Origin: Fragilaria crotonensis
Lineage: Eukaryota; Bacillariophyta; Fragilariophyceae; Fragilariales; Fragilariaceae
NCBI GenBank assembly: GCA_022925895.1
Contig: JAKSYS010000764.1
Location: forward strand, 1-26,947
Length of the DNA stretch: 26,947 bases
Reading direction: 5' to 3'
Under the pieces are notes generated by a model, which saw nothing but the letters and a program-made list of their open reading frames with translations, did not search any database and was not told the origin of the DNA. Position 1 is the first letter of the stretch. The number at the start of each line of letters is the position of its first letter. The position numbers and the translations under genes were made by a program. Positions 17,368 to 26,947 of the stretch are shown here, one piece after another.

Positions 17368-17892
17368 TCACTCTTGTTGTTTCTGTTGCTTGTTTGCTGC
17401 AGAACTGTCGTTCTTCTCGCTGCTGGTGCGTTTTCGGTTGTCACTACTACCGGTTGCACCCTCCTCGTCACGACTGTCAATAAGAACAGCCTCACAGCAA
17501 CCGCAATTTCGAACGTTCTTGCTTTGTTTTGTAGGGCTTTCAGACCCTTCGTATACATCTACCACTTGTGCAATACGCCCATCATACAGTTGCCACTGCT
17601 TCATGAGGTGACGCGGAAGAAATCCAACACGACAGCGATCAATTCCGTCACTAATCCAATAGACAGCAAGCGCGGATTCCTCTTTTCCTGTATCACCAAT
17701 GATCTGCATGCGGCGTATCCGCACAACGGAGTCTTCCTCCAACACCGTACCACAAACATCATGTTCCTCGCAGGAGCGTCCACGATCACTCCTCCCAGTA
17801 CCAACAATCTCAACCGTGACACCGCACGGATGTATAGGTGGACTGTTGGCCCTGGTGCTTGCGTTTCTTCCTGCGGATGGTGACATGGACAT
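17368..17892 (-). CDS. antisense second ORF of the pogo element, function unknown
   Basis: The 174-residue frame is intact, starts at an ATG (17892) and ends only about 20 nt from the transposase's likely stop, so the two ORFs converge tail to tail inside the element. Composition is protein-like, not the shadow of another gene: the opposite strand here has no coding candidate of its own. Visible parts are a Pro/Ser-rich start, a central segment (SCEEHDVCGTVLEEDSVV, then SALAVYWISDGIDRCRVGFL and LYDGRIAQVVDVYEG) that reads as a small mixed alpha/beta domain, a short Cys cluster (NCGCCEAVLID), and a Ser/Lys/Gln-rich tail. I know no named family with these motifs. Being the only unbroken ORF of the element, it may be an accessory transposition protein or a captured host gene; this is inference. 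Confidence 0.65.
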   Translation of the reverse strand: MSMSPSAGRNASTRANSPPIHPCGVTVEIVGTGRSDRGRSCEEHDVCGTVLEEDSVVRIRRMQIIGDTGKEESALAVYWISDGIDRCRVGFLPRHLMKQWQLYDGRIAQVVDVYEGSESPTKQSKNVRNCGCCEAVLIDSRDEEGATGSSDNRKRTSSEKNDSSAANKQQKQQE

Positions 17893-18332
17893 GGTGAGTG
17901 ACTCGTCAACAAATGAAGAGACAACAGAAAGCAGAGGCAGGGGTTGTTGCTCTCATGTCACTTTTGATTGCTTGTGACAGCGTTGTTTTGTGGCACAGCA
18001 ATTGCAAAATGCTTCAACAAATTTCTATGGGGTCGTGTTTGATCCATTGAAAATTATGTGTGCAAGCACGCATGGTTTGTTTTGGCCAAAAATGTCTGTT
18101 GGCACCCATAGGAATCCGTCAAAATCATTGTGATTCACCTATATCTTCGAATAGAAATCATTCGTAACGTTGTCTGATTATTTAAGTGTTGTACATGGAA
18201 TTGAAGCCCTTTTCGTCCTCTTTTCGGTCGTGTTGTCCATTCTAGTTAGAACGAAGTACTACTGGATTGGCATGCACATGCACGGAAAACATCCCTTTTG
18301 GAGGGAGTGGGTCTTATGTCTTATCCTACGAG

Positions 18333-18357
18333 GGGTCTTAACCAGAGAGTTTTACGG
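18333..18357 (-). repeat. right terminal inverted repeat of the pogo element
   Basis: Exact reverse complement of 15251-15275, followed by TA at 18358-18359. Confidence 0.95.
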
Positions 18358-18646
18358 TAGCCTTATACTAGATTTATTGTATATAAAGAATTAAAAAAGC
18401 AGAACAACTCTCTCTCTATTTTCGTCCCGATTATCACACGCCTGCTCCTATTTTCACATCGTGTTTCGCTCTTTCGCTCTCATCTCTTGTGCAGCGGGGA
18501 ACTGTCATTTTCAAGCACAGTAAAATTGTTACTACGACGACCGGTAGTACGAGTCATGATTGTGCCGTAAATTACTTCAGTTGATGGATGATAGAAAGGC
18601 CTCAGTGCCTGCGTGCGTTGTTGATGGATCTAACACCCACATGAGC

Positions 18647-18674
18647 CGTCGGAGCCGAACACGAGCATCCGACG
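18647..18674 (+). promoter_or_regulatory. conserved leader hairpin, copy 3
   Basis: The stem CGTCGGA / TCCGACG with a 14-nt loop matches the stems at 4207 and 13208. Confidence 0.5.
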
Positions 18675-18809
18675 ATAGATAGACGCAGCGATGGAGGTCC
18701 TGATTGTCGACAAGCCCGGTCGTCCGTTCAACACGACGTTGTCGAGGGTTTGAAGGACACGCTGTGCGTTTCAGTTGGTTGCATCCTTCATTTCTATTCG
18801 ACCATTAAT

Positions 18810-18833
18810 GTTGACAATTGACAATTGACAATT
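18810..18833 (+). repeat. TTGACAA tandem repeat in the leader of copy 3
   Basis: Three units, as in copy 2, 45 nt upstream of exon 1. Confidence 0.8.
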
Positions 18834-18877
18834 GATATTGAAATTACTTTGAAATCGGTTATCATTGCTTCCTTGCC

Positions 18878-19872
18878 ATGGATTCCAGCTCGTCGTCCGT
18901 ATCCTCGAGTGCAAGCACGGTTAGAATCAGCAATCGAGACTTGACCATGACGAGGTCAACCGATGTAAGTATTTTCAGTTTGGACTTTGGTCATTTCTTT
19001 TGACCACGTTGCCCACTGAATTCTCAAGATCATTGCCATTTTGAATCATCGAATCGGGAACACAATACGCATCTGTGCCTACTGCTTTATCGAAACAGAC
19101 AACCATAGCCATGGACGAATTGCTTGCTAGAGAAGTTGATGTACCTCACGGGAGACAAGGTTTTGTTGGCAACGACGACTCCACTGCCGAATCAACGAAT
19201 AGCGGTGCTGAACATCCTTTACGTGTTCATCGTGTGGATGTGGCGAACGAGAACGCTGTGATGATGATGGCGTTCAAGGCGTTCACGGCGCTGATTTTGT
19301 TCATTGCATTGATGGCGTTGGCGGAGTTCATGGCGCCGTTCAAGGCGCTGCTTTCGTTCATGGCACGGAAGGAGTTGGTGGAGTTCATGGCGTTCACGGC
19401 GCAGATTTCGTTCATGGCATGGAAGGAGTTGGTGGAGTTCATGGCGTCCTCGGCGCAGATTTCGTTCATGACATTGAAGGAGTTGATGGAGTTCATGGCG
19501 TCCTCGGCGCAGATTTCGTTCATGACATTGAAGGAGTTGATGGAGTTCATTGCGTTCACGGCGCAGGTTTCGTTCATGACATTGAAGGAGTTCATGGAGT
19601 TCATGGCGCTGATTTCGTTCATGACATTGAACAAGTTGGTGGAGTTCATGGTGCCATTCATATCGCTGATTTTGTTCCTGGCGTTCCTGGCATCCATGGT
19701 GCAGATGATTTCCATGGCGTTCATGGCGATGATTTTGTTCATTGCATTGAAGGCGTTGTTGGAGTTAATGGAGCCGTTCTTGGGGCTTATGATGCTGAGT
19801 TTGTTGATTGTCACGATTGCAGCGATCGTCATGAATGCGCGGATTGCGGAGTTTGTTGTGCGGGTGCTGTAA
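18878..19872 (+). CDS. dual-frame repeat family protein, copy 3
   Basis: Not recognised. Exon 1 (18878-18964) encodes MDSSSSSVSSSASTVRISNR and more. The intron 18965-19098 has GTAAGT and AAACAG ends. Exon 2 (19099-19872) starts TTIAMDELLAREVDVPHGRQ and runs unbroken to a TAA at 19870, giving about 286 residues. From about 19255 the exon is a 54-bp-type minisatellite with more units than copy 2. The continuous frame is hydrophobic (FMASSAQISFMTLKELMEF, repeated). The -1 frame is Gly-rich (GVDGVHGVLGADFVHDIE, repeated), open from a TGA at 19209 to a TAA at 19881, and ends with a Cys-rich tail (CHDCSDRHECADCGVCC) like that of copy 1. This is the best preserved member: exon 1, intron and both repeat frames are unbroken. 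Confidence 0.5.
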
Positions 19873-20047
19873 TGGCGCCGTAAATGTCGCGGGGATTCAA
19901 ACTGTCAGCGGGCATGGGTTTGGTGATGAAAAATGCTTCGGTCTAGACGTCAATAGGCTTCATCTATTTGTTATTTAGGAATGCAGTTGAATATTTTGTC
20001 TGGTGCCATACAACGTAGCAACAATGTAATTACTACGTCGAGAAACA

Positions 20048-20479
20048 CAAGAAATGAAGAAAGGCGCCAGATAATAGGAACCTTCGATTATAGTTACGTT
20101 GGAAACTCAATGCGACTTTGTGTTGGGAGAAGATAGGTTTTGAAGTGCAATTGGAGTGGGTGACAACGTTTTCCGGCATCTGGGATCTCACTATACGAGA
20201 TCGCTGAAGTTGTTGTAAGTGAAAGTAGAGGTCTTGATATTTCGGTCATTTTAGGCTCATGATGACACTCTAGAAGCTATCGTCTAGCTGACGGCCTCTC
20301 CGTCACATTGCGAAGAACTCCGAGCGTAAATGAATCCTTCAAAATTGGAGGGCAGTCGGAGGTGCTTCTGGTGGGTCTAAACGCAATTTGTTCTCCCATG
20401 TGTGGTTTTCCCGGACCATTCCTCTGGTACCATGGTTCGAAAGTTTACAATCCACAGAGACTCCTGCAAGGTCCCTCTC
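20048..20479 (+). repeat. second copy of the DnaJ 3'-end unit, without the copia insertion
   Basis: It begins inside the last DnaJ codons (CAAGAAATGAAGAAAGG) and matches 6934-7310 plus 12657-12710. At the insertion point it reads CTGGTACCATGG with no retrotransposon. Its right end stops six bases before the stop codon of the nuclease gene. Confidence 0.9.
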
Positions 20480-20484
20480 CGAAT

Positions 20485-21751
20485 TCAAGGAGAAAATTGA
20501 AATTTGGCAGCAATGAGAATGTGATCCGAAGGATATCTAAGGGATGGAAGTTTTTGTTTCTCCATATCTTGGTGCGGAATGCTCCAAAGTGCTGAGCATT
20601 GAAGTGTCGGTGATGAGTAAAAGAGATAGTCAATGACGCGTTTGGTTGTTTCACCCCCCTCGAGTCTTCCAAGTCGTGACTAGATTTGGATCTGTCAGAT
20701 CGTACGCCGATGCCAAGGTCTGTTGCACCTTCTTCACCGACTCGGACGACGGATCGGTATTAAAGTCTCCAACCACAATGGTGGGATCGGAACTTTGGGA
20801 TACAATGGATAATAGTTGATCGACTTGCTGCGTCCGCATGAGTTCACATTCTTCCTTTTGTTGTGCCTTGAGATGCGTTGCTGCGATTTGCAACAGTTTC
20901 CCCGTCCGTCGATGACACAGTCGTGCTACCAAACATACTTGATTACCAACATGGTAGGAATGACGATCCACACGATTCAATGTAAAGACGGATGTTCGAT
21001 AAAAAATGGCACATCCGTCCGAATACCAACCCAATTTGACACCAGGCGAATGGACCTTGGGGACAAAGTAACCTTCGTATCCAAACTTTTGGAGCATGGG
21101 CAGGAAGAATCCATAGAAACGATCAATTTCTTCCAAGGCAACAATATCACAATCGGCATCTAGAATGGCCTGCAGGAGACGCCATTGCCGTAAATCGAAA
21201 TCGAGACACACGTCTGCATGTGCGACGGATGTAAACCCGCCATAGGTGTTTTTGGCCTTGTATTCTTGCAATTTCTGTGTCGGCTCGACGGGTGATTGAG
21301 TATTTGGCCCAAATGAGAGACCCTGGGCTAGCAGATTGAACTGAAGGACTGAAAAGGTTCGATGCTGATCATCGTTAAGAACACATTGCGGCGAATGTGT
21401 TGATATCCATTCTCTTGCATGGAGATCAGCTCTACCAAACGTCTCTTGATGTTTTTCGACTTGATTGATTCGTTGTAGAATCTCGCTTTGGGTCATGGAC
21501 GGTATGTCTGGTGTTGCTTGCAATCGTATCCACCGGTCCATGAATCCATTTTTGTCATTATGATCATCACTGTTGGATGATGATGATGCGATTGTAAAAT
21601 GACTTTCCAATGCTTGGCAACCAAATTCATCGACAATTTCACAAAAGACTTCACCATCCAAGGTAGCAGAGGATAGTGATTGTTGTTGTTGACTACTACC
21701 AGTGCCCGTGCTGTTGAGATCATTCATGACGACGTCGGTATTGACATGCAT
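20485..21751 (-). CDS. nocturnin/CCR4-type endonuclease/exonuclease/phosphatase family protein, one frameshift
   Basis: The protein belongs to the EEP metal-dependent fold; nocturnin and CCR4 relatives act on mRNA tails or NADP(H), and the substrate here is not determinable. Motifs run in order: VLQFNLLAQGLSFGP (first Asn), DIVALEEIDRF (catalytic Glu), GCAIFYRTSVF, ATHLKAQQ, and VVGDFNTDPSS (Asp/Asn). The frame then stops after TTWKTR at a run of six G on this strand (20654-20659 on plus). One base off, it continues GETTKRVIDYLFYSS and YPSDHILIAAKFQF to a TGA at 20485-20487. RVIDY and SDHI are the terminal motifs of the fold, so the gene is complete apart from a homopolymer indel, probably a sequencing error. 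The open frame reaches a TTG at 21811, but the first ATG is 21751. The length is about 420 residues including a low-complexity N-terminus. Confidence 0.85.
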
Positions 21752-22436
21752 GGCAAGTGTTGTCGTCGTCGTCGTCGTTGTGACAGCCTTGATTCGGAAG
21801 GGACGTAACAATGGTGGCTAGAATGGAATGGCAAAGGCTTGGATTGAGGGGAGCAGCGACTTAAATAAAGCAAAAGTAGACAGCAATATACTATTGTGTT
21901 GCATTATAGATGAAGAACCCGTTCCTCTAGTTGACAGCAATAACAAGATTCGCGATTCGCGAGTTTGCCTTGCTGAAAATGTGGGTGTGGTTGCAGTGGT
22001 GTGGGGCGTGTGGTTGAATTGCCAGGTGGGTTGTTGGCGTGGTTCGTGCTTGGTCGTATTCGAATATATAGTCGAGTCACACGTACTCCGAGTAGTACAT
22101 TGTACAGCATATATTTCACGCGTAGTTCTCGTTTTGCCTTCCAATCGTATTGGAGGTCCAGTATTGAGTACAGTTGTACTTTGTACTGTTGTACTGATGT
22201 CTGGAAGTACGGAGTACCAGTACTTGTACTGGATACTGGATTTGTGTCTTTACTGTATACTGTTCACTGCATACTGAAGCCTGTACTGTAGTACACAATT
22301 TCATCATCCTCCGCCCCGCGAACCGCGACACCGCGACTAACTGTTCTCCCCCCGATCCTGCCACCAACGCCCTCGCCCAGTACATGCGCGGGATGCCCAT
22401 CTGTTGTGTTCTCCCGAGCTGTCCACAACTTGTCGA
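21752..22436. other. divergent intergenic region, GTACT-rich
   Basis: This lies between the nuclease gene (-) and the amidase gene (+). From about 22080 to 22295 it is packed with GTACT/TACTG words, some forming short palindromes (GTACTTGTAC). No convincing ORF is present; the listed frames owe their openness to repetitive composition. Presumed promoter of both genes. Confidence 0.45.
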
Positions 22437-23643
22437 ATGACATATACCAGCAGGCGTACCACCGTTCTCGTTGCTGCATCGATTGTTATTCGATATCACG
22501 GTGCAAGAGCCATGTCGACGTCCATATCAGCAGCAGCAGCGGCGTCGTCATCGTCAAGTCTTCCAAAACCAAAAGCTGCCGTGGTTCAATTGACATCGAC
22601 TTCCAACAAGTTCTCGAATCTTGTCAAAATCGCCCGTTGTGCAGCATTCGCCAAACAACAAGGTGCATCCATGCTCTTTCTTCCCGAATGTTTTGGATTC
22701 ATGGGTTCGTCTGCGACAGAAACCTTGGAGAATGCTGAAATAGTAGAGACAACAACAATACCAACACCGGACAAGAACGATAACAGCGATGCATGTCGTC
22801 GCAACGATCCTGCTGTGAATGATATTCTCATCTCATTGGTGACAAAGACAGACAACTTGGACGTGACAAGTGTGACTGAAGCAAGCACGACGACGGCAAT
22901 AATTGCAACAATTCATAATGATGGATCCACTACTGATCAAGAATACGACAATGCATCAATATCCCTCATGGATGGTCTTCGAACCATTGCCCAAGCATCG
23001 AATCTTTGGATATCTGGAGGTGGTATTCACGAATACATAGATGGAACAAGTGTCTACAACACACACATCATCTTGAACGACAAGGGACATGTCATTAGCA
23101 AATATCGCAAGGTACATTTGTTCGACGTTTGCATTCCCGATCGTGGCGTCGATGCACGAGAAAGTAGAACCACAACGGCTGGTGACAAGTCCTTGGTAGT
23201 TTGTGATTCTCCTCTTGGCATCTTGGGTTTGACGATTTGTTATGACATGCGATTCCCAGAACAATACACTTCTTTGGTCCAACAGGGAGGTGCTCAAATT
23301 ATGTTGATGCCATCAGCATTCATGGTCCCGACAGGACAGGCTCATTGGCATGTTTTGTTACGTGCTCGAGCGATTGAAACACAGTGTTACGTCATAGCCG
23401 CGGCACAAGTTGGTCGGCATAATGAAAAAACGAGTATCGTACGGACATGCTGTGGTGATTGATCCATGGGGAGTTGTCGTGGCCGATGCTGGCGACGCAA
23501 CGTCATCAACGTCATCAACGTCGTCAACAGTCATTGTATGTGAAGTGGATTTGGACTATCTGGCTGATGTGCGATTGCGCATGCCCATCCAAGCTCATCG
23601 CGATACAGCAAATCAAGGACTTGCCAATGGGGACTTGGAGTAG
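22437..23643 (+). CDS. Nit1-type nitrilase-superfamily amidase (deaminated glutathione amidase-like), one frameshift
   Basis: The family hydrolyses amide bonds; Nit1 repairs deaminated glutathione. The catalytic triad is visible: Glu in MLFLPECFGFMG, Lys in ISKYRKVHLFDV, and Cys in LTICYDMRFPEQY. The Nit1-like stretches IPDRGVDARES, PSAFMVPTGQAHWHVLLRAR and AIETQCYVIAAAQVGRHNEK support that subfamily over omega-amidase Nit2. The frame stops at 23460, just after a run of six A (23425-23430). One base off it continues RVSYGHAVVIDPWG, VDLDYLADVRLRMP and QAHRD to a TAG at 23641, so a single homopolymer indel separates two halves of a complete enzyme of about 400 residues. A Ser/Thr-rich insertion lies at about 100-185. 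The ATG at 22437 gives a basic and hydrophobic leader that could target an organelle; the ATG at 22512 would give a cytosolic form. Confidence 0.85.
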
Positions 23644-24184
23644 AGAGTTGTGTGACGAATGAAGATAATGGATGAAACATGAAACATTAGAGTAACTTGA
23701 GAGTCCTGGACTACCAGTGGCCTGGCTCAACCATTCAAAGGACCGTTGCACATGACGCTGTTGTTTCAAACTCAGAAAGCTCGCCTATACAGTATATCGA
23801 GTTTTAGTTAATTCGTTGATGTATGCTTGAAAGAATACCATTGTACTGTAACTTGTTTCAGGTCAAGGATACACTTTTGTACAATGGTCGTCGCACAACG
23901 AGAATGCCTTTGTGGAGCACACTGCGGTAGCAACCCAAAAAAAGGTCTCTTGGTGGACTTCAGTTCTTTAATGCGATATGGGGTATACTACTCGCAGGCA
24001 TCGGTTGTGCGAAGCCAGGCTTTGAGAATCTCCTGTCCTTATCGCATCTGATCCATTCATGACAGAAAAAGCACAGCTAAGTTTTCGTATTGCGTTATCA
24101 ACAAAACAAATGAGTAGACGGAATACAACCACATATAAATTTACTGATGTTACTGTGCCGCGTTTGCTTGCCACATATAAGGAC
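23644..24184. other. convergent intergenic region, no gene
   Basis: This is the space between the stops of the amidase gene (+) and the membrane protein gene (-), so it should hold both 3' UTRs. No conserved motif or RNA gene is recognised. The open frame at 24059-24496 (+) overlaps the coding exon opposite and looks like its shadow. Confidence 0.5.
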
Positions 24185-26126
24185 CTAAGTAAAAAGGCGA
24201 TCATCCAGAGGATTGTCAAAAGCGTCAAATGCTTCGTGTCGCGGAGCGGCCAAGAGGACTGGCCGCCGACTCTCAAAGAGTGTCAACTTCAGCATGTAAA
24301 TGAACAACAAGATGCAAGTCACAATGGCAAACACCAGAGTCTCGTTGACAAACTTGAACTTTGCCAGGGCGACGACAATTCCAATAATGACGACAAAAAT
24401 CACTGCCATGGCAAGAGGGGGGATGCCGGGCCTGTATGTATCGTCTCCGTAGAGTTTGGCCTTTTGAGCTGCTTTCAGTCTCTTGGCAACAACTAAAAGC
24501 ATCATGGCTGCCATAAAGGTACACATGATTGAAAGCAATATAATATCGGCCTTGGACCACTCATTCACTCGGAAAGCATCAAGAGATTGGCATTCCTCGT
24601 CGCACCAAACACCATATTTGTGAATCCTTTGGCATATGGACCAATCGCCAACGTCGTAATAGTTCGTATAAAGTGAACGTCGTTGCTGATGAACTTGATT
24701 CCAAAATTCCTTTGCAAAGGCCTAGCAAACAGAAAAGGTGAGCAAAGATTTGATGAAGAGCAGTGCTGTGAACATTGAATCAAAGACCAAAGACAGGTGA
24801 GTTGAACGTACCTCCAACTGTCCCGGAGCTGCGCGGAGCACCTTGAGTTTGCGATTGTATCGATGCACATCGTCATTGGCATACATGTAGGTATCGTCGC
24901 CAAAATAGTCGTCACCATAATAGTCATCGTGCTCATCCACTTCTGCTTCCTCTTCCTCCGCTGCATCTCCATCGCTGTTGCTGCTACTCTTCTTTCCGTG
25001 TTCTGAGATATAATCGTCGTCGTACCAATTATTGTTCTGTTTGTTGAAGGTGTCTGAAATCTCACTTTCCACACACGATTGGCAGGTGTAGAATGGTGGT
25101 CGAAAGCTGACTCTTGTTGAAAAATAGTATCCATTGATCTCATAGCCTCGCGATGAATGTTGTTTGCTGGATTCACCGTCATCAAATTTGACCGAGCACT
25201 GAGAATCAGTATACACATGCAACTGAAGTTTGGTGGAGGTGAAGGTTTCTCGATCCATGCACCCGATTTTGGCGTAAAGCTTTGTCTGGGCATACGCTGT
25301 CTCTTGCAACATGACACACTTTTGGAAGAAAGCATTCTTGTAAGCCCAGTGTTGTAACAATCCTGATTAAGGCCGTGTGTCGATAAATGAATTTGTACTC
25401 ACATTGAGGTATCCAGCATCGCCAGGCAAAGCAAAGTCGTCGCCCAGCGCCAATGCTCTGTCGTTAAAGTAAGCTCTCATGAAGTGCGCAATCGATACCA
25501 CGAAGGAACCAATATGATTCAGCCGACATTGACCGTTGCTGCTCTCGAAAAAATCAAACTTGATCATATGACCATTGTTGCTGTAGAGATGGTGATTCAA
25601 AGACATGAATTAGTAAACAAGTTAGAATGACATTCCAAACAGCGTGACAAAGAAATACTCACTAGGTAATACACGACGTCGGCATGACCGAAACCGATCC
25701 AAAGCCTTTCGTTTGAAATCCAAACTGATCATCACCCTGCGACGAACTTTGACTAGCATCATCATTCTGATTTGCACCATCTGCCCCATCTGCTCCATCA
25801 GCACCATCTGCCCCATCCGCACCATCAGCGGCATTCGCATCGTCTGTCGCGGCAACTGTATCATCGGCTGCTCCATCACTGTAGTAATCGTCATTGTTCG
25901 AGGCCATCACAAACATGGGATACATTGACTTAGGATGAATGTCGGAAACAATCAAGATTAACGCCAGCAATAGCAATCGTAGCAATGGAGCAGTATTGCT
26001 CTTCCAGTGTTGATCACGACGTCGCGATAAGGATGATCGTCGTATTCGTTTAGAAAGTGTCTCATCCTTCAACAACACGAGGCTGCTTTCGACACGCATC
26101 TTGTTCTTTTCGCTTCTTAGAATCAT
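24185..26126 (-). CDS. four-exon secretory-pathway membrane protein, conserved unknown
   Basis: Exons are 25663-26126, 25403-25580, 24812-25336 and 24185-24721. The introns (82, 66 and 90 nt) have GTGAGT, GTGAGT and GTACGT donors and CAG, AAG and TAG acceptors. The spliced length of 1704 nt is 568 codons and every junction keeps frame (for example TSCIT-Y-NNGHMIKFDFF across intron 1). The protein has a signal anchor (LLRLLLLALILIVSDIHP, residues about 49-66), then an acidic segment with five ADG triplets, a Cys-containing luminal domain (NNGHMIKFDFF, SIAHFMRAYFN, RPPFYTCQSC, NNNWYDDDYISEHGKK) and three C-terminal membrane segments (about 435-535). The arrangement resembles a large diatom-enriched family of unknown function; that comparison is from memory and untested. 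No frame break. The start ATG is at 26124-26126. Confidence 0.75.
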
Positions 26127-26947
26127 TTTCTTTGCGGGAGGTTGACCTCGGAATTCTTTGCTGCAGAGAACGGATGCAGCTTGGATTGCGCTGTACTACT
26201 ACTACTTGCACACAGTTATTAAAACGATGATTGCAATCGCAAGCTGTAGGCGCCTGATGCAGAAGGTGTGACGAAGGAAAACACCCAGGTCTACCGGGAA
26301 GTTAATTTTGATCCTGATGCGAGTATTCACCGCAGGAACGCCCTCTCAAATGTTACCAGTTATCACGCGTAAAATTAAGAGATGAGGTCAACATTCGGTT
26401 ACGAGTGCGAGAGAAACTCTCTTACTTGCTGCGGAACAAGACCCTGATCCACATCACAACATACGTTTCCATAGGAAAATCGAACCGCCCAACTTCCGGC
26501 ATTGGCCGTTTTCGGGATACAGACTGGTTGAGTTAACGGATTTATATCAAATCATACATTCAGTATTGTATATTATTTAGTGATCATCTCATCTCACGCC
26601 TGTCGTAATAACACACATATTTCAAGGGTTGGAGTTGGGAGACACAGCATGGATATATTTGTATATACAATATCAAGGTCTGTATGCTCGAACAGGAAGC
26701 AAAATGTATTTTTCTAGAATCTATTTTCCAGTGGTTCTGGAGTACAGTACGAGTTAATCCAGTACTCTATGTCCGGTACGAAGAGTTCGTGCAAAGTGTA
26801 ACATCGGTACAAGGTACCAGGTACTGGTCTACTGCTGTTTTCACCAGTGGCAATTGGCAAACACTTCATTTCCAGCTCCCAAAAAAAGGATCTCATAATT
26901 GGGAATTCATCTAACTCATCATACATCTAACACGATGCATATTTGTT
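26127..26947. other. 5' flank of the membrane protein gene, no further gene
   Basis: It contains the presumed promoter of the minus-strand gene. GGTACC/AGTACT words cluster at 26740-26830. The two short overlapping frames at 26684-26926 lie on opposite strands and have no recognisable content. Confidence 0.45.

Larger units (their letters stand above)
15251..18357 (+). mobile_element. pogo/Tc1-type DNA transposon with two ORFs
   Basis: The 3107-bp element is bounded by exact inverted repeats starting CCGTAAAACTCTCTGGTTAA (25 bp, 15251-15275 and 18333-18357), each flanked by TA as expected for Tc1/mariner/pogo insertion. Inside are a plus-strand DDE_1 transposase and a convergent minus-strand ORF. 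A second GGTCTTAA word lies just inside each end (near 15312 and as GGTCTTATG near 18309), which may be an internal transposase-binding site. It sits immediately left of repeat copy 3. Confidence 0.92.
18371..20050 (+). repeat. segmental repeat, copy 3 of the three-copy gene unit
   Basis: This is homologous to copies 1 and 2. The left end (TTATTGTATATAAAG) matches copy 1 and holds a TATA-like word. The right end is cut at GAGAAACACAAGAAATG, where it fuses with the DnaJ 3' segment. It is closely similar to copy 2 in leader and exon 1, with a longer minisatellite. Confidence 0.85.

Noticed and set aside
19227-19832. 201-codon minus-strand frame opposite family copy 3, rich in NAMN and NSFNVMNE repeats
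   Set aside because: It is the complement of the minisatellite; openness comes from the repeat, and the equivalent frames in copies 1 and 2 start and end differently.
20429-20460. tRNA T-arm suggested by GGTTCGAAAGT
   Set aside because: No acceptor or anticodon stem can be formed around it, and the same word lies in the duplicated DnaJ flank.
24059-24496. 145-codon plus-strand frame at the end of the membrane protein gene
   Set aside because: It lies opposite the last coding exon, which has clear membrane segments and an intact spliced frame.

Overview
The window looks like nuclear DNA of a stramenopile alga, most likely a pennate diatom. The evidence is short spliceosomal introns (66-150 nt, GTGAGT/GTAAGT/GTATGT donors, CAG/TAG acceptors), eukaryotic protein families, a Ty1/copia retrotransposon, a pogo-type DNA transposon, and intergenic DNA rich in GTAC/TACT words. 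The species assignment is inference; no sequence search was possible.

Layout. The left arm (1-3.8 kb) carries a phosphatidylinositol-synthase-like CDP-alcohol phosphotransferase (+), a convergent multi-pass membrane protein with one EF-hand-like loop (-), and a divergent SRPBCC/START-like gene (+) with one clear intron and two frame breaks. The middle (3.9-20.5 kb) is a repeat-driven region. Three diverged copies of an unrecognised two-exon gene family (about 3.93-5.53, 13.05-14.60 and 18.37-20.05 kb) share a 5' leader with a conserved hairpin, a short Ser-rich first exon and a minisatellite second exon that is readable in two frames. Between them lie a broken DnaJ gene (about 6.1-7.0 kb), a nearly complete copia element (7317-12656, minus-strand coding, matching LTRs and target duplication) and a pogo/Tc1-type element (15251-18357, TA-flanked inverted repeats) with a transposase and an intact convergent second ORF. 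A segment from the 3' end of the DnaJ gene recurs after copy 3 without the retrotransposon, so it acts as an approximate empty site.

The right arm (20.5-26.9 kb) carries a nocturnin/CCR4-type nuclease (-), a divergent Nit1-type amidase of the nitrilase superfamily (+), and a four-exon secretory-pathway membrane protein (-) whose splice junctions restore one 567-residue frame.

A caution applies throughout. Most genes, including two enzymes that look functional, are broken by one-base indels, in two cases inside six-base homopolymers. The two LTRs differ only by indels. Base-calling indels in the assembly are therefore a serious alternative to genuine pseudogenes. Several positions I give as starts are the first real ATG of a longer open frame. 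The most interesting unexplained items are the dual-frame repeat gene family with its conserved leader hairpin and the antisense second ORF of the pogo element.
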